DNA of 48,213 bases, taken from Pseudomonadota bacterium. GTDB lineage: Bacteria; Pseudomonadota; Alphaproteobacteria; Reyranellales; Reyranellaceae. Shown piece by piece: positions 33,075 to 42,092 of this stretch (its first letter is position 1; every line of letters starts with the position of its first letter). The position numbers and the translations under genes are program-made. The stretch is taken from NCBI GenBank assembly GCA_018240745.1, contig JAFEFF010000223.1:1-48213 (forward strand), read 5' to 3'. The notes below the pieces were generated by a model. That model made no database searches. It had not been told where the DNA came from and saw only the letters and a program-made list of their open reading frames with translations.

Positions 33075-33093
33075 CTCAGGCTGCGGAAAACAT

Positions 33094-33162
33094 CTTGCCG
33101 GACCGCGGGCGTCTCGCCCGCTCAAGCTCATGAGGCGGGCGAGACGCCCGCGGTCCGGCAAG
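33094..33162. repeat. Family C hairpin repeat, copy C2
   Basis: A perfect 28-bp stem, CTTGCCGGACCGCGGGCGTC... (33094-33121) with its complement (33135-33162), encloses the loop TCAAGCTCATGAG. It sits between the convergent ampG-like and phoB genes and ends 3 bases from the phoB stop, an ideal place for a two-way terminator. The CCGGACCGCG outer stem is shared with copies C1 and C3. Confidence 0.9.
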
Positions 33163-33164
33163 AA

Positions 33165-33902
33165 TCAGGCCTGTGCGTCGAGGGCGTAGCCGGCGGCGCG
33201 GACGGTCCGGATCAGGTCGGCCTGGTCCTCGCCGTTGAGCGCGATCCGCAGGCGGCGGATGTGCACGTCGACGGTGCGCGCCTCGACATAGACGTCCTTG
33301 CCCCACACCGCGTCGAGAAGCTGCTCGCGCGAGAAGACACGGCCGGGGTGCTCCATGAAATGGCGCAGCAGCCGGAACTCGGTCGGCCCGAGATGGACCG
33401 GCTTGCCGCCGCGCGTCACGCGGTGCGCGACGAGGTCCATGACGATGTCGGCGTAGTTCAGCGCCTCCTCGGCCAGCGCCGGGCGGATGCGGCGCAGCAC
33501 GGCGCGGATGCGCGCCACCAGCTCGGTCGGCGAGAACGGCTTGGCGACGTAGTCGTCGGCGCCGGCATCGAGCCCGCGCACGCGATCGCCCTCCTCGCCG
33601 CGCGCCGTCAGCATGATGATCGGCAGGTTGGCGGTCGCGGTCTGGCGGCGCAGCCGGCGGCAGACCTCGATGCCCGAGATCAGCGGCAGCATCCAGTCGA
33701 GCAGCACGAGGTCGGGCGTGTCCTCCTGCACCGCGGCCAATGCCTCCTCGCCGTCGTGGGCGGCCGAGACGCGGAAGCCCGCCTGCTCGAGGTTGTAGCG
33801 CAGCAGCTCGACCAGCGCGGTCTCGTCCTCGACGATCAGCACCCGCGGCTTGATTACCGAGCCCTGCGGCTCGCGGCGGGAAGGAGCCGTCGTCGTCGCC
33901 AT
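33165..33902 (-). CDS. phoB: Phosphate regulon response regulator PhoB
   Basis: The 245-residue protein has a receiver domain with phospho-acceptor D69 in LVLLDWMLP and an OmpR/PhoB winged-helix domain with RTVDVHIRRLRIAL. PhoB, once phosphorylated by PhoR, binds Pho boxes. It closes the phosphate operon. The ATG at 33902 is used here; a GTG at 33908 overlaps the phoU stop (GTGA) and would add two residues. About 17 residues precede the receiver, a modest extension. Confidence 0.93.
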   Translation of the reverse strand: MATTTAPSRREPQGSVIKPRVLIVEDETALVELLRYNLEQAGFRVSAAHDGEEALAAVQEDTPDLVLLDWMLPLISGIEVCRRLRRQTATANLPIIMLTARGEEGDRVRGLDAGADDYVAKPFSPTELVARIRAVLRRIRPALAEEALNYADIVMDLVAHRVTRGGKPVHLGPTEFRLLRHFMEHPGRVFSREQLLDAVWGKDVYVEARTVDVHIRRLRIALNGEDQADLIRTVRAAGYALDAQA

Positions 33903-33904
33903 GC

Positions 33905-34618
33905 TCACGATGCGCCATCCGTGCTGTAGAGCGCGCCGCTGCCCTTTCGCCGGGCCTCGGCGAAGCTCTGGCCGGTCGAGCGGAAGCTCACCAGCTCGGC
34001 GATGTTGGTGACGTGGTCGCCCGCCCGCTCGATGTTCTTGGCCATGAACAGCAGGTGCGTGCAGGCCGTGATCGTGCTCGGGTCTTCCATCATGTAGGTC
34101 AGGAGCTCGCGGAACAGGCCGGTGTAGACCTGGTCGATCTCCTCGTCGCGATTCCAGACGTCGCGCGCCTTGTCGACGTCGTCGTTGGCAAAGGCGTCGA
34201 GGACGTCCTTGAGCGCCGCGCGCACCAGCCGGCCGAGCCGATCGATGCCCGCGACGGCGGCCGCCGGCGGCGCGCCATGGGTGAGCACGATACTGCGCTT
34301 GGCGGTGTTCTTGGCGTAGTCGGCGATGCGCTCGAGCGCCGCGGCGATCTTGATCGAGGACAGCACGACCCGCAGGTCGTTGGCCATCGGCTGGCGCAGT
34401 GCCAGCAGCTTGACCGTCTGCTCCTGCACCGCCTGGTCGAGCGCATCGACCTTGGGGTCGTCGGCGATCACCTCGTCCGCGGCCTGGGTGTCGCGCTCGC
34501 GCACCGCCGCCAGGGCCTTGGCGAACTGGCTCTCGGTCAGGCCGCCCATCTCGTTGATCGTGGCATTGAGGCGCTCGAGCTCCTGGTCGAAGCGCTTGAG
34601 GATATGGTCGCTCGCCAT
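33905..34618 (-). CDS. phoU: Phosphate signalling protein PhoU
   Basis: The 237-residue protein consists of two PhoU repeats, three-helix bundles that bind metal. Typical parts are FDQELERLNATINEMGG, ALERIADYAKNTAKR (first repeat) and AKNIERAGDHVTNIAELV (second repeat). PhoU connects the Pst transporter to PhoR and represses the regulon when phosphate is plentiful. The ATG at 34618 lies 20 bases after the pstB stop and follows the stretch GGAGTCATCCGTC. Confidence 0.94.
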   Translation of the reverse strand: MASDHILKRFDQELERLNATINEMGGLTESQFAKALAAVRERDTQAADEVIADDPKVDALDQAVQEQTVKLLALRQPMANDLRVVLSSIKIAAALERIADYAKNTAKRSIVLTHGAPPAAAVAGIDRLGRLVRAALKDVLDAFANDDVDKARDVWNRDEEIDQVYTGLFRELLTYMMEDPSTITACTHLLFMAKNIERAGDHVTNIAELVSFRSTGQSFAEARRKGSGALYSTDGAS

Positions 34619-34638
34619 GACGGATGACTCCTGTGGCC

Positions 34639-35460
34639 TCAGCCGAAGCGCCCGGTGATATAGGCCTGCGTGCGCTTGTCGCCGGGATTGGTGAAGATCT
34701 TCTCGGTGACGTCGAACTCGACCAGGTCGCCGAGATACATGAACGCGGTGAAATCGGAGACGCGGGCGGCCTGCTGCATGTTGTGCGTGACGATCACGAT
34801 CGTGTAGTCCTCCTGCAGCTCGTCGATCAGCTCCTCGATCTTGGCGGTCGAGATCGGATCGAGCGCCGAGCACGGCTCGTCGAACAGGATGACCTCCGGT
34901 TTCACCGCCACCGTCCGGGCGATGCACAGGCGCTGCTGCTGTCCGCCCGACAGGCCGAGGCCGCTCGAGCTCAGCTTGTCCTTGACCTCGTCCCAAAGCG
35001 CCGCGCGGCGCAGGGCCGATTCGACGCGCGCGTCGACCTCGGCACGCGGCAGCTTGTCGTACAGCCGGATGCCGAAGGCGATGTTCTCGTAGATCGACAT
35101 CGGGAACGGCGTCGGCTTCTGGAACACCATGCCGATGCGCGCGCGCAGCAGGTTGATGTCGACGCCGGACTCGAGCAGGTTCTCGCCGTCGAACAGCACC
35201 TGCCCGGTGGCGCGCTGGCCGGGATAGAGGTCGTACATGCGGTTCAGCACGCGCAGCAGCGTGGACTTGCCGCAGCCCGACGGGCCGATGAAGGCCGTCG
35301 TCTTGTTGGTGTAGAGCGGCAGCGTGATGCCCTTGAGTGCGCGGTTGTCGCCGTAGAAGAACTCGAGATTGCGGATCGAGACCTTTTCGGCGAGGCCGGC
35401 GCCGGCGACCGCGGGGGTGGCATTGCCGGTGGCCGGGACGGGAGTCGAGGCGATGTTCAT
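34639..35460 (-). CDS. pstB: Phosphate ABC transporter ATPase PstB
   Basis: The 273-residue ATPase has Walker A GPSGCGKSTLL, the signature LSGGQQQRLCIARTVA, Walker B VILFDEPCSALDP and H-loop VIVTHNM. It powers high-affinity phosphate uptake. Its start overlaps the pstA stop (TGATG). An N-terminal tail rich in Ala/Thr/Pro of about 30 residues precedes the usual start of PstB. Confidence 0.96.
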   Translation of the reverse strand: MNIASTPVPATGNATPAVAGAGLAEKVSIRNLEFFYGDNRALKGITLPLYTNKTTAFIGPSGCGKSTLLRVLNRMYDLYPGQRATGQVLFDGENLLESGVDINLLRARIGMVFQKPTPFPMSIYENIAFGIRLYDKLPRAEVDARVESALRRAALWDEVKDKLSSSGLGLSGGQQQRLCIARTVAVKPEVILFDEPCSALDPISTAKIEELIDELQEDYTIVIVTHNMQQAARVSDFTAFMYLGDLVEFDVTEKIFTNPGDKRTQAYITGRFG

Positions 35461-36311
35461 CACGATCTTCTCGCGGTGAGAGAACGGGCGAGGATGCTGA
35501 GGCCCAGCACGGTGACGGTGATCAGGAGCGCACCGGTCCACGCCAGCTTCTGCCACTCCTCGTAGGGCGACAGGGCGAACTGGAAGATGACGACCGGCAG
35601 GCTCGGCATCGGCGCGTTCAGGTTGGCGCTGAAGAACTGGTTGTTGAGCGCGGTGAACAGGAGCGGCGCGGTCTCGCCGCTGATGCGGGCGATCGCCAGC
35701 AGGACGCCGGTCACGATGCCGGCGCGCGCCGCCCGGTAGGCCACCCGCACGATCATGTGGGCGCGCGGCAGGCCGATCGAGGCGGCCGCCTCGCGCAGCG
35801 TGTCGGGCACCAGCCGCAGCATGTCCTCAGTGGTGCGCACCACCACCGGAATGACGATTACGGCGAGCGCAACCGCGCCGGCATAGCCGGAGAAATGCCC
35901 CATCGGCGCGACCAGGATCTCGTAGACGAACAGGCCGATCACGATCGACGGCGCGCTCAGGAGCACGTCGTTGATGAAGCGCACGATGCTGGAGAGCTTG
36001 TCGTGGCGGCCATACTCGGCCAGGTAAGTGCCGGCCAGGATGCCGATCGGCGTGCCGATGAAGACCGCCAGGATCGTCATGATGATGCTGCCGACGATGG
36101 CGTTCAGCAGGCCGCCCGCCGAGCCCGGCGGCGGCGTGTTCTCGACGAAGACCGAGAGCGACAGGCCGCCGATGCCCTGATAGATAAGCACGCCGAGGAT
36201 CACGACGAGCCAGCCGAGGCCGAAGCCGGTGGCGGCGAGGGCGAGGCCGCGCGCCACGGTGTTGCGCGTTCGGCGGCGCACGTAGAGCGCATTGTTGCGC
36301 AGGCCGGCCAT
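35460..36311 (-). CDS. pstA: Phosphate ABC transporter permease PstA
   Basis: The 283-residue permease has about six membrane helices and the EAA-loop segment EAAASIGLPRAHMIVRV of ABC importer permeases. It pairs with PstC as the membrane channel. Its start, ATG at 36311, is next to the pstC stop, and its own stop overlaps pstB. Confidence 0.95.
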   Translation of the reverse strand: MAGLRNNALYVRRRTRNTVARGLALAATGFGLGWLVVILGVLIYQGIGGLSLSVFVENTPPPGSAGGLLNAIVGSIIMTILAVFIGTPIGILAGTYLAEYGRHDKLSSIVRFINDVLLSAPSIVIGLFVYEILVAPMGHFSGYAGAVALAVIVIPVVVRTTEDMLRLVPDTLREAAASIGLPRAHMIVRVAYRAARAGIVTGVLLAIARISGETAPLLFTALNNQFFSANLNAPMPSLPVVIFQFALSPYEEWQKLAWTGALLITVTVLGLSILARSLTARRS

Positions 36312-36312
36312 G

Positions 36313-37305
36313 TCAGCGCGCCTTCTGCTGCAGGCGCAGCAGCATGTAACGGGCGATCGCGAGCACGATGAAGGTGATGACGAACAGGATCAGGCCGAGC
36401 GCGATCAGCGACGAGGTGTAGAGGTCGCCGACCGCCTCGGTGAATTCGTTGGCGATCGAGGCCGAGATCGTCGTGCCCGGCTGGAGGATCGACGCGGAGA
36501 CGGTATGCGCGTTGCCGATCACGAAGGTCACCGCCATCGTCTCGCCGAGCGCGCGGCCGAGGCCCAGCATCACGCCGCCGATCACGCCGACGCGCGCGTA
36601 AGGCAGGACCACGTGCTTGAAGACCTCCCAGGTGGTGCAGCCGAGCCCGTAGGTCGCCTCCTTGAGCACCGCCGGCACCGCCTCGAACACGTCGCGCGAG
36701 ATCGCGGTGATGAAGGGCAGCACCATGATCGCGAGGATGAAGCCGGCGGTCAGCATGCCGATGCCGTAGGGCGGGCCCTCGAACAGCGTGCCCAGCACCG
36801 GCCAGCCATCGAACGTGTCGATCAAGGCGGGCTGGATGTATTTCTGGACGAACGGCGCGAATACGAACAGGCCCCAGATGCCGTAGATGATCGACGGGAT
36901 GCCGGCGAGCAGTTCGATGGCGATCGCGATCGGCCGGCGCAGCCACAGCGGGCAGAGCTCGGTCAGGAAGAAGGCGATCATGATGCCGACCGGCACCGCG
37001 ATCAGCAGGGCGATGAAGGAGGTCAGCAGGGTGCCGTAGATCGGCGCCAGTGCGCCGAACTGCTCGGTGACCGGGTTCCAGACCTCGCTGCCGACGAAGC
37101 CCAGGCCGAACGCCCTGAACGCCGGAACCGAGCCGATGACCAGGGACAGGATCACGCCGCTCAGCAGGGCCAGTACGGCCAGGACCGCCGTTCGCGTGAG
37201 CAGCCGGAAGGTCGCGTCGGTGCTGCGCAGGCGTTGCAGGACGGCCGCGCGCGACCGCGCCTGGCTGGCTTGCAAAGTCGTCTCGTTCAAGGCCACTCCG
37301 GGCAC
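36313..37305 (-). CDS. pstC: Phosphate ABC transporter permease PstC
   Basis: The 330-residue permease has about seven hydrophobic segments and an EAA loop (KEATYGLGCTTWEVFKHVVL). The segment ELLAGIPSIIYGIWGLFVF is typical of PstC. Starting from GTG at 37305 gives an Arg-rich cytoplasmic tail; AAGGGGG lies before it. A GTG at 37296 is an alternative. A stem-loop separates it from pstS. Confidence 0.95.
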   Translation of the reverse strand: MPGVALNETTLQASQARSRAAVLQRLRSTDATFRLLTRTAVLAVLALLSGVILSLVIGSVPAFRAFGLGFVGSEVWNPVTEQFGALAPIYGTLLTSFIALLIAVPVGIMIAFFLTELCPLWLRRPIAIAIELLAGIPSIIYGIWGLFVFAPFVQKYIQPALIDTFDGWPVLGTLFEGPPYGIGMLTAGFILAIMVLPFITAISRDVFEAVPAVLKEATYGLGCTTWEVFKHVVLPYARVGVIGGVMLGLGRALGETMAVTFVIGNAHTVSASILQPGTTISASIANEFTEAVGDLYTSSLIALGLILFVITFIVLAIARYMLLRLQQKAR

Positions 37306-37329
37306 CTTACGCCCCCTTGCGTCGGATGA

Positions 37330-37359
37330 AAGTCCCCCGCCGCACCGGCCGGGAGACTT
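37330..37359 (-). other. Stem-loop between pstS and pstC
   Basis: AAGTC pairs with GACTT, then CCC/GGG and GC/GC pairs extend the stem, around the loop near CGGTGC (- strand). It lies in the 69-base gap after the pstS stop. It may protect the pstS message or lower expression of the later genes, as REP-like hairpins do between binding-protein and permease genes elsewhere. Confidence 0.5.
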
Positions 37360-37374
37360 CGATCATGTCTTTGC

Positions 37375-38424
37375 TCAGTGCGTCGGCCCGTAGACCGGCT
37401 TGCCGCTCGGGTCCTTGATATCGGCCGCCCACATCTTCTCGATGTCGGCGACGACACTCGCCGGCATCGGGATGTAGTCGAGCGCCTTCGCCGACTCCTC
37501 GCCCTTGGAGTACGACCAGGCGAAGAACTTGAGCGCCTCACCCAGCACGGCCGCATCGCGCGGCTGCTTGGGGACGAGGATCCAGGTCGACGCGGTGATC
37601 GGCCAGGAGGCGTCGCCGGGCTGGTTGGCGAGGATGACCCCGTAGCCCGGCTGGGACTTCCAGTCGGCATTCGCGGCGCCGGCCTGGAACGACTCGGCGG
37701 TCGGCGACACGGTCTTGCCCGCCTTGTTCACCAGCCTGGTGAAGGTGAGCTTGTTCTGCTTGGCATAGGCATACTCGACGTAGCCGATCGAGCCCCTGGT
37801 CTGCGCCACGTTGTTGGCGACGCCTTCGTTGCCCTTGGCGCCGAGGCCGGCCGGCCACTGCACGGCGGTGTTGGTGCCGACCTTGGACTTCCAGTCGGGG
37901 CTCACCGCGGCCAGGTAATAGGTGAAGTTGAACGTCGTGCCCGAAGCGTCGGCGCGGTGCACCAGCGCGATCGCGGTGCTCGGCAGCTTGAGGTCGGGGT
38001 TGAGCTTGGCGATCGCCGGGTCGCTCCACTTCTTGATCGTGCCGAGGTAGATGCCGGCCAGCGTCGGGCCGTCGAGCACCAGGTCGCCCGGCTTCACCCC
38101 CTCGACATTCACGACCGGCACGATGCCGCCCATGACGATCGGGAACTGCGCGAGGCCGGACTCGTCGAGGTCCTTGCCGGTGAGCGGGGCATCGGTCGCC
38201 CCGAATACCACGGTCTTGGCCTTGATCTGCTTGATGCCGCCGCCGGAACCGATCGACTGGTAGTTGAGGCCGATATTGGTTTCCTTCTTGTATTGGTCCG
38301 CCCACTTGGCGAGGACGGGATACACGAAGGTCGATCCGGCGCCGGACAGGTCGGCCGCCGAGGCCGCCGTCCAGGAGACCATCACCATCGCGGCCGAAGC
38401 CAGCAGGGTCTTGAGGAAGTTCAC
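37375..38424 (-). CDS. pstS: Phosphate-binding periplasmic protein PstS
   Basis: The 349-residue protein begins with a signal peptide (MNFLKTLLASAAMVMVSW..., cleaved near SAA-DLSGAG) and binds phosphate for the PstCA channel. Typical motifs are LSGAGSTFVYPVLAKW, SIGSGGGIKQI, FGATDAPL and HRADASGTTFNFT. The GTG at 38424 follows AGGAGGG with a 7-base spacer, which fixes the start. A three-repeat Pho box lies about 57-85 bases upstream, between phoR and pstS, so pstSCAB-phoU-phoB has its own PhoB-dependent promoter. Confidence 0.97.
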   Translation of the reverse strand: MNFLKTLLASAAMVMVSWTAASAADLSGAGSTFVYPVLAKWADQYKKETNIGLNYQSIGSGGGIKQIKAKTVVFGATDAPLTGKDLDESGLAQFPIVMGGIVPVVNVEGVKPGDLVLDGPTLAGIYLGTIKKWSDPAIAKLNPDLKLPSTAIALVHRADASGTTFNFTYYLAAVSPDWKSKVGTNTAVQWPAGLGAKGNEGVANNVAQTRGSIGYVEYAYAKQNKLTFTRLVNKAGKTVSPTAESFQAGAANADWKSQPGYGVILANQPGDASWPITASTWILVPKQPRDAAVLGEALKFFAWSYSKGEESAKALDYIPMPASVVADIEKMWAADIKDPSGKPVYGPTH

Positions 38425-38480
38425 GCGTTGCCCTCCTTCTGAAAGCAAGGCCGTGCGTAGAAGGCCGACATATCTCTTGT

Positions 38481-38509
38481 ATGACGGACACGTGACAGTT
38501 CGGTTACGG
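38481..38509 (-). promoter_or_regulatory. Pho box of three direct repeats upstream of pstS
   Basis: On the - strand CCGTAAC, CTGTCAC and CCGTCAT lie 4 bases apart each, an 11-base period. The last two match the PhoB-box repeat CTGTCAT closely and the first more weakly. The position before pstS and behind phoR is where PhoB control is expected. Confidence 0.75.
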
Positions 38510-38584
38510 GTCAGCAGGCCGCAGGGGGAGCGGGGGATAGCTCCCACCGCGGCACCGCAATCAGTTGCCATCCGATACTGACGG

Positions 38585-39970
38585 TTATCCGCCGGCGATC
38601 GGCAGCGTGACCGTGAAGACCGACCCCTTGCCCGGCGTGCTCCGGATGTCGAGCCGCCCGCGATGGCGATTGACCACGTGCTTGACGATGGCGAGGCCCA
38701 GCCCAGTGCCGCCGAGCCGGCGCGAGCGGGCATTGTCGACCCGGTAGAAGCGCTCGGTCAGGCGCGGCAGGTGCGCGGCGGGGATACCCTCGCCTTCGTC
38801 GCTGACGGTGACCGCCAGCCGGTCGGCGCCGACCGGCCGCGCGTCGACCTTCACCGCAGTCGCCGGCCGTGCGTACTTGATCGCGTTGTCGATCAGGTTC
38901 TGGAACACGACGATCAGCTCGTCGCGGTCACCGACCGCCGCGGGCAACTCCGGATCGACCGCCAGCTCGAGCGTGACCTTGCGCGATGAGGCCTCGAGCT
39001 GCAGCAGGTCGCGCACGCTCTCGAGCACCCGCTTCACATCGACCTCGGTATCGGGCCGCGCGTGCTCGTGCTGCTCGATGCGCGACAGCATCAGAAGATC
39101 GTCGACCAGCCGGCGCATGCGGTCGGCCTGCTCGGCCATGATCGCGAGGAAGCGCTCGCGCGCACCGGCATCCTCGCGCGCGGGCCCGCGCAGAGTCTCG
39201 ACGAAGCCCATGATGCCGGCGATCGGGGTCTTGAGCTCGTGGCTGGCATTGGCGATGAAGTCGGCGCGCATGCGCTCGGCCCGCCTGAGCGCCGTCGTGT
39301 CGTGCAGCACGATCAGCGCCAGCGACCCGTCGGCGGCGGCGCGCGGCAGCCGGCGGGCATGGACCGTGAGATCGCGCTCGGGCGTGCCGGTCAGCACCAG
39401 GTCGACTGCGACCTGGTCGGGCCCGACGTACTTGCCGTCGGTCGTTGCCAGCAGCGAATCGATCGCAGCCAGCAGCTCGGGATGGCGCAGCGCCGTCGAG
39501 AGATCGCGGTCCGGCAAGGTCGGGCCGAGCAGCATCAGGGCGGCGCGGTTGGTGCGCACGATGCGGCGTTGGCGGTCGACGGCGAGCAGCGGATCGGGCA
39601 GACCATCGACGATCGCCTGCGCCGAGGCGGCGAGATTGTCGATCGAGGCGCGCTGGCGGCGCCAGCCCGCGGCGAGCGTCGCCGCCGCGGTCGCCAGCTC
39701 CTCGGTCGCGGGCGCGAAGGCGAGGCGCGGCATCACCGGCTCCTGCTCGCCCGACAGCTCGCTCACGAAGCGGGCGAAGCGGGCCAGCGTGCCGAGATAG
39801 CGCTGCACCACGATCATGGTCGCCGCGGCGATGCCGAGGAACGCCAGGAGCGCCGGCCGGCCGGCGAGCGCATCGGTCCCGTACAGGATCGCCAAAGCGG
39901 CAGCCGAAGGCGCCAGCACCACCAGATTGGCCGAGAGGTATCGGCTGAATGGAAGCGGCTGGTCGGCCAT
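38585..39970 (-). CDS. phoR: Phosphate regulon sensor kinase PhoR
   Basis: The 461-residue kinase has two membrane segments near residues 12-55, a PAS-like domain (about 110-225; QAIVDGLPDPLLAVD), and a HisKA domain with H244 in NASHELKTPIAG. The catalytic domain shows NLIDNAIKYA, SDEGEGIP and GGTGLGLAIVKH. PhoR phosphorylates PhoB in low phosphate. It lies upstream of pstS in the same orientation, separated by 160 bases with the Pho box. The rhomboid gene ends 9 bases before its start. Confidence 0.93.
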   Translation of the reverse strand: MADQPLPFSRYLSANLVVLAPSAAALAILYGTDALAGRPALLAFLGIAAATMIVVQRYLGTLARFARFVSELSGEQEPVMPRLAFAPATEELATAAATLAAGWRRQRASIDNLAASAQAIVDGLPDPLLAVDRQRRIVRTNRAALMLLGPTLPDRDLSTALRHPELLAAIDSLLATTDGKYVGPDQVAVDLVLTGTPERDLTVHARRLPRAAADGSLALIVLHDTTALRRAERMRADFIANASHELKTPIAGIMGFVETLRGPAREDAGARERFLAIMAEQADRMRRLVDDLLMLSRIEQHEHARPDTEVDVKRVLESVRDLLQLEASSRKVTLELAVDPELPAAVGDRDELIVVFQNLIDNAIKYARPATAVKVDARPVGADRLAVTVSDEGEGIPAAHLPRLTERFYRVDNARSRRLGGTGLGLAIVKHVVNRHRGRLDIRSTPGKGSVFTVTLPIAGG

Positions 39971-39979
39971 GCGGCGCGG

Positions 39980-40699
39980 CTAGCCGGTGCCGTCGCTTCT
40001 GTCGTGGCTGTCGCCCTCGCCGCCGGTCTCGGCCGAAGGCATCTGCGGAGCTTTCGGCACGAAGAAACGCATCGCCGCCAGGCCGTAGACGAAGCCGCCG
40101 ATATGCGCGATCCAGGCGACCGGCTCGCCGCCCGCGCCGGGCGTGGCGCCGAACACGCCGAAGAAGACGTTGAGCGCGATCCAGATGCCCGCCACCGGCA
40201 GCAGCCCGGAAAGCCGCCCGGCCTGGCGCATCGCCATCAGCACGGCACCGAACACACCGCTGATCGCACCCGAAGCACCGACCACCGGGCTGGTCGGATC
40301 GGAGGAGAACAACACATGGAGGAAACCGGCGACCACGCCGGCCGAGAGATAGAAGAGCAGGAAACGGCGGACGCCCAGGAGCCGCTCCACCGGCGCGCCG
40401 AACGCCGCCAGGGTGAGCATGTTGACGCCGAGATGGACCCAGCCGCCGTGGATGAACTGGTAGGTGATGGGCGCGAGGATCAGCGACCACCATTCGCCGC
40501 CCGCCTCGCTGGTATAGTGGGCGGGGACCAGGCCGAGCGACAGCACCAGGCCATCGTCGACCGAATCGCTCAGCGCCTGGCGCACCAGGTGCACCGCGAC
40601 GTTGATGCCGATCAGCCACAGCAGGGCGGGCGGCAGATTGATCGCCCGCTCGTATGAGCCGCGTCCGGGGCCCTTGCGTCTTACGTCATCGAAAGGCAT
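39980..40699 (-). CDS. Rhomboid-family intramembrane serine protease
   Basis: The 239-residue membrane protein has six or seven helices, catalytic S143 in GASGAISG and catalytic H199 in WIAHIGGFVYG. The segment HGGWVHLGVNMLTL holds the conserved His-x-x-x-Asn of helix 2. Rhomboids cut membrane proteins inside the bilayer. Both catalytic residues are present, so it should be active; substrates are unknown. It lies just upstream of phoR, with the start codons in the same direction, and may share its transcript. Confidence 0.92.
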   Translation of the reverse strand: MPFDDVRRKGPGRGSYERAINLPPALLWLIGINVAVHLVRQALSDSVDDGLVLSLGLVPAHYTSEAGGEWWSLILAPITYQFIHGGWVHLGVNMLTLAAFGAPVERLLGVRRFLLFYLSAGVVAGFLHVLFSSDPTSPVVGASGAISGVFGAVLMAMRQAGRLSGLLPVAGIWIALNVFFGVFGATPGAGGEPVAWIAHIGGFVYGLAAMRFFVPKAPQMPSAETGGEGDSHDRSDGTG

Positions 40700-40726
40700 C
40701 GAAGCCTCCCAGCGCCCGCGACCCTA

Positions 40727-41995
40727 TCAGCTTTTCTTGCCGCCCTGGCCAGCCCCCTGCCCCATGGCACGCAGCCGCAGGCGCAGCGCATTGAGCTTGA
40801 TGAAGCCCTCGGCGTCGCGCTGGTCGTAGGCGCCCTGGTCCTCCTCGAAGGTGACGTGCTTCATCGAGTAGAGCGACCTGGGCGACTTGCGGCCCACCAC
40901 GGTGGTGTTGCCCTTGTAGAGCTTCAGCCGGACCGTGCCTGACACGTTCTCCTGGCTCTTGTCGATCAGTGCCTGCAGCATCTCTCGCTCGGGCGAGTAC
41001 CAGAAGCCGAAATACACCAGCTCCGCGTACTTGGGCATGAGCTCGTCCTTGAGGTGCGCCGCGCCGCGGTCGAGCGTGATCGATTCGATGCCGCGATGGG
41101 CGGCGTACAGGATGGTACCGCCCGGCGTCTCGTAGATGCCGCGGCTCTTCATACCGACGAAACGGTTCTCGACCAGGTCGAGGCGGCCGATGCCGTTGGC
41201 CTTGCCCAGCTCGTTGAGCCTGGTCAGCAGCGTCGCCGGCGACATCTTCACGCCGTCGATGGCGACCGCGTCCCCCTTCTCGAACTCGATCTCGATATAG
41301 GTCGCCTTGTCGGGCGCCGCCTCGGGCGAAATGGTGCGCTGATAGACCATCTCGTCGGCTTCCTGCCAGGGATCCTCCAGGATCTTGCCCTCGCTCGAGG
41401 AGTGCAGGAGGTTCGCGTCGACCGAGAACGGCGCCTCGCCGCGCTTGTCCTTGGCGATCGGGATCTGGTGCTTCTCGGCGAACTCGAGAAGCTTGGTGCG
41501 CGAGGTCAATTCCCATTCACGCCACGGCGCGATCACCTTGATGTCGGGCTTGAGCGCATAGTAGGTGAGCTCGAAGCGGACCTGGTCGTTGCCCTTGCCG
41601 GTGGCGCCATGCGCGACGGCGTCGGCGCCGGTCTGCCTGGCGATCTCGATCTGGCGCTTGGCGATCAGCGGCCGCGCGATCGAGGTGCCGAGCAGGTACT
41701 GGCCCTCGTAGAGGGCATTGGCGCGGAACATCGGGAAGACGAAGTCGCGCACGAACTCCTCGCGCACGTCGTCGATGAAGATGTTCTCGGGCTTCACGCC
41801 GGCCAGCTCGGCCTTCTTGCGCGCCGGCGACAGCTCCTCGCCCTGGCCGAGATCGGCGGTGAAGGTCACGACCTCGCAGCCGTATGCGGTCTGCAGCCAC
41901 TTCAGGATGACCGAGGTGTCGAGGCCACTCGAGTAGGCCAGCACGACCTTCTTGATATCGCCCTTTTTGTAGGGCCCGGTATAACTCATGCTCAT
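40727..41995 (-). CDS. argG: Argininosuccinate synthase
   Basis: The 422-residue enzyme joins citrulline and aspartate, using ATP, to make argininosuccinate in arginine synthesis. Signature sequence includes KKVVLAYSSGLDTSVILKWL (P-loop of the N-type PPase family), GATGKGNDQVRFELTYYAL and GRLDLVENRFVGMKSRGIYE. Length is normal for the family with a short Lys/Gly-rich tail. The ATG at 41995 follows GAGGGGGG; an ATG 6 bases later is possible. It is divergent from the methyltransferase gene. Confidence 0.97.
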   Translation of the reverse strand: MSMSYTGPYKKGDIKKVVLAYSSGLDTSVILKWLQTAYGCEVVTFTADLGQGEELSPARKKAELAGVKPENIFIDDVREEFVRDFVFPMFRANALYEGQYLLGTSIARPLIAKRQIEIARQTGADAVAHGATGKGNDQVRFELTYYALKPDIKVIAPWREWELTSRTKLLEFAEKHQIPIAKDKRGEAPFSVDANLLHSSSEGKILEDPWQEADEMVYQRTISPEAAPDKATYIEIEFEKGDAVAIDGVKMSPATLLTRLNELGKANGIGRLDLVENRFVGMKSRGIYETPGGTILYAAHRGIESITLDRGAAHLKDELMPKYAELVYFGFWYSPEREMLQALIDKSQENVSGTVRLKLYKGNTTVVGRKSPRSLYSMKHVTFEEDQGAYDQRDAEGFIKLNALRLRLRAMGQGAGQGGKKS

Positions 41996-42092
41996 GGCGG
42001 CCCCCCTCGGGCGTTACTTTGGCTTCCGGAAAGCGCGGGACTATAGCCGCCGGTCTTGCCCGGGCAAGCGCGCTATACTGGCCCGAAGAGTC

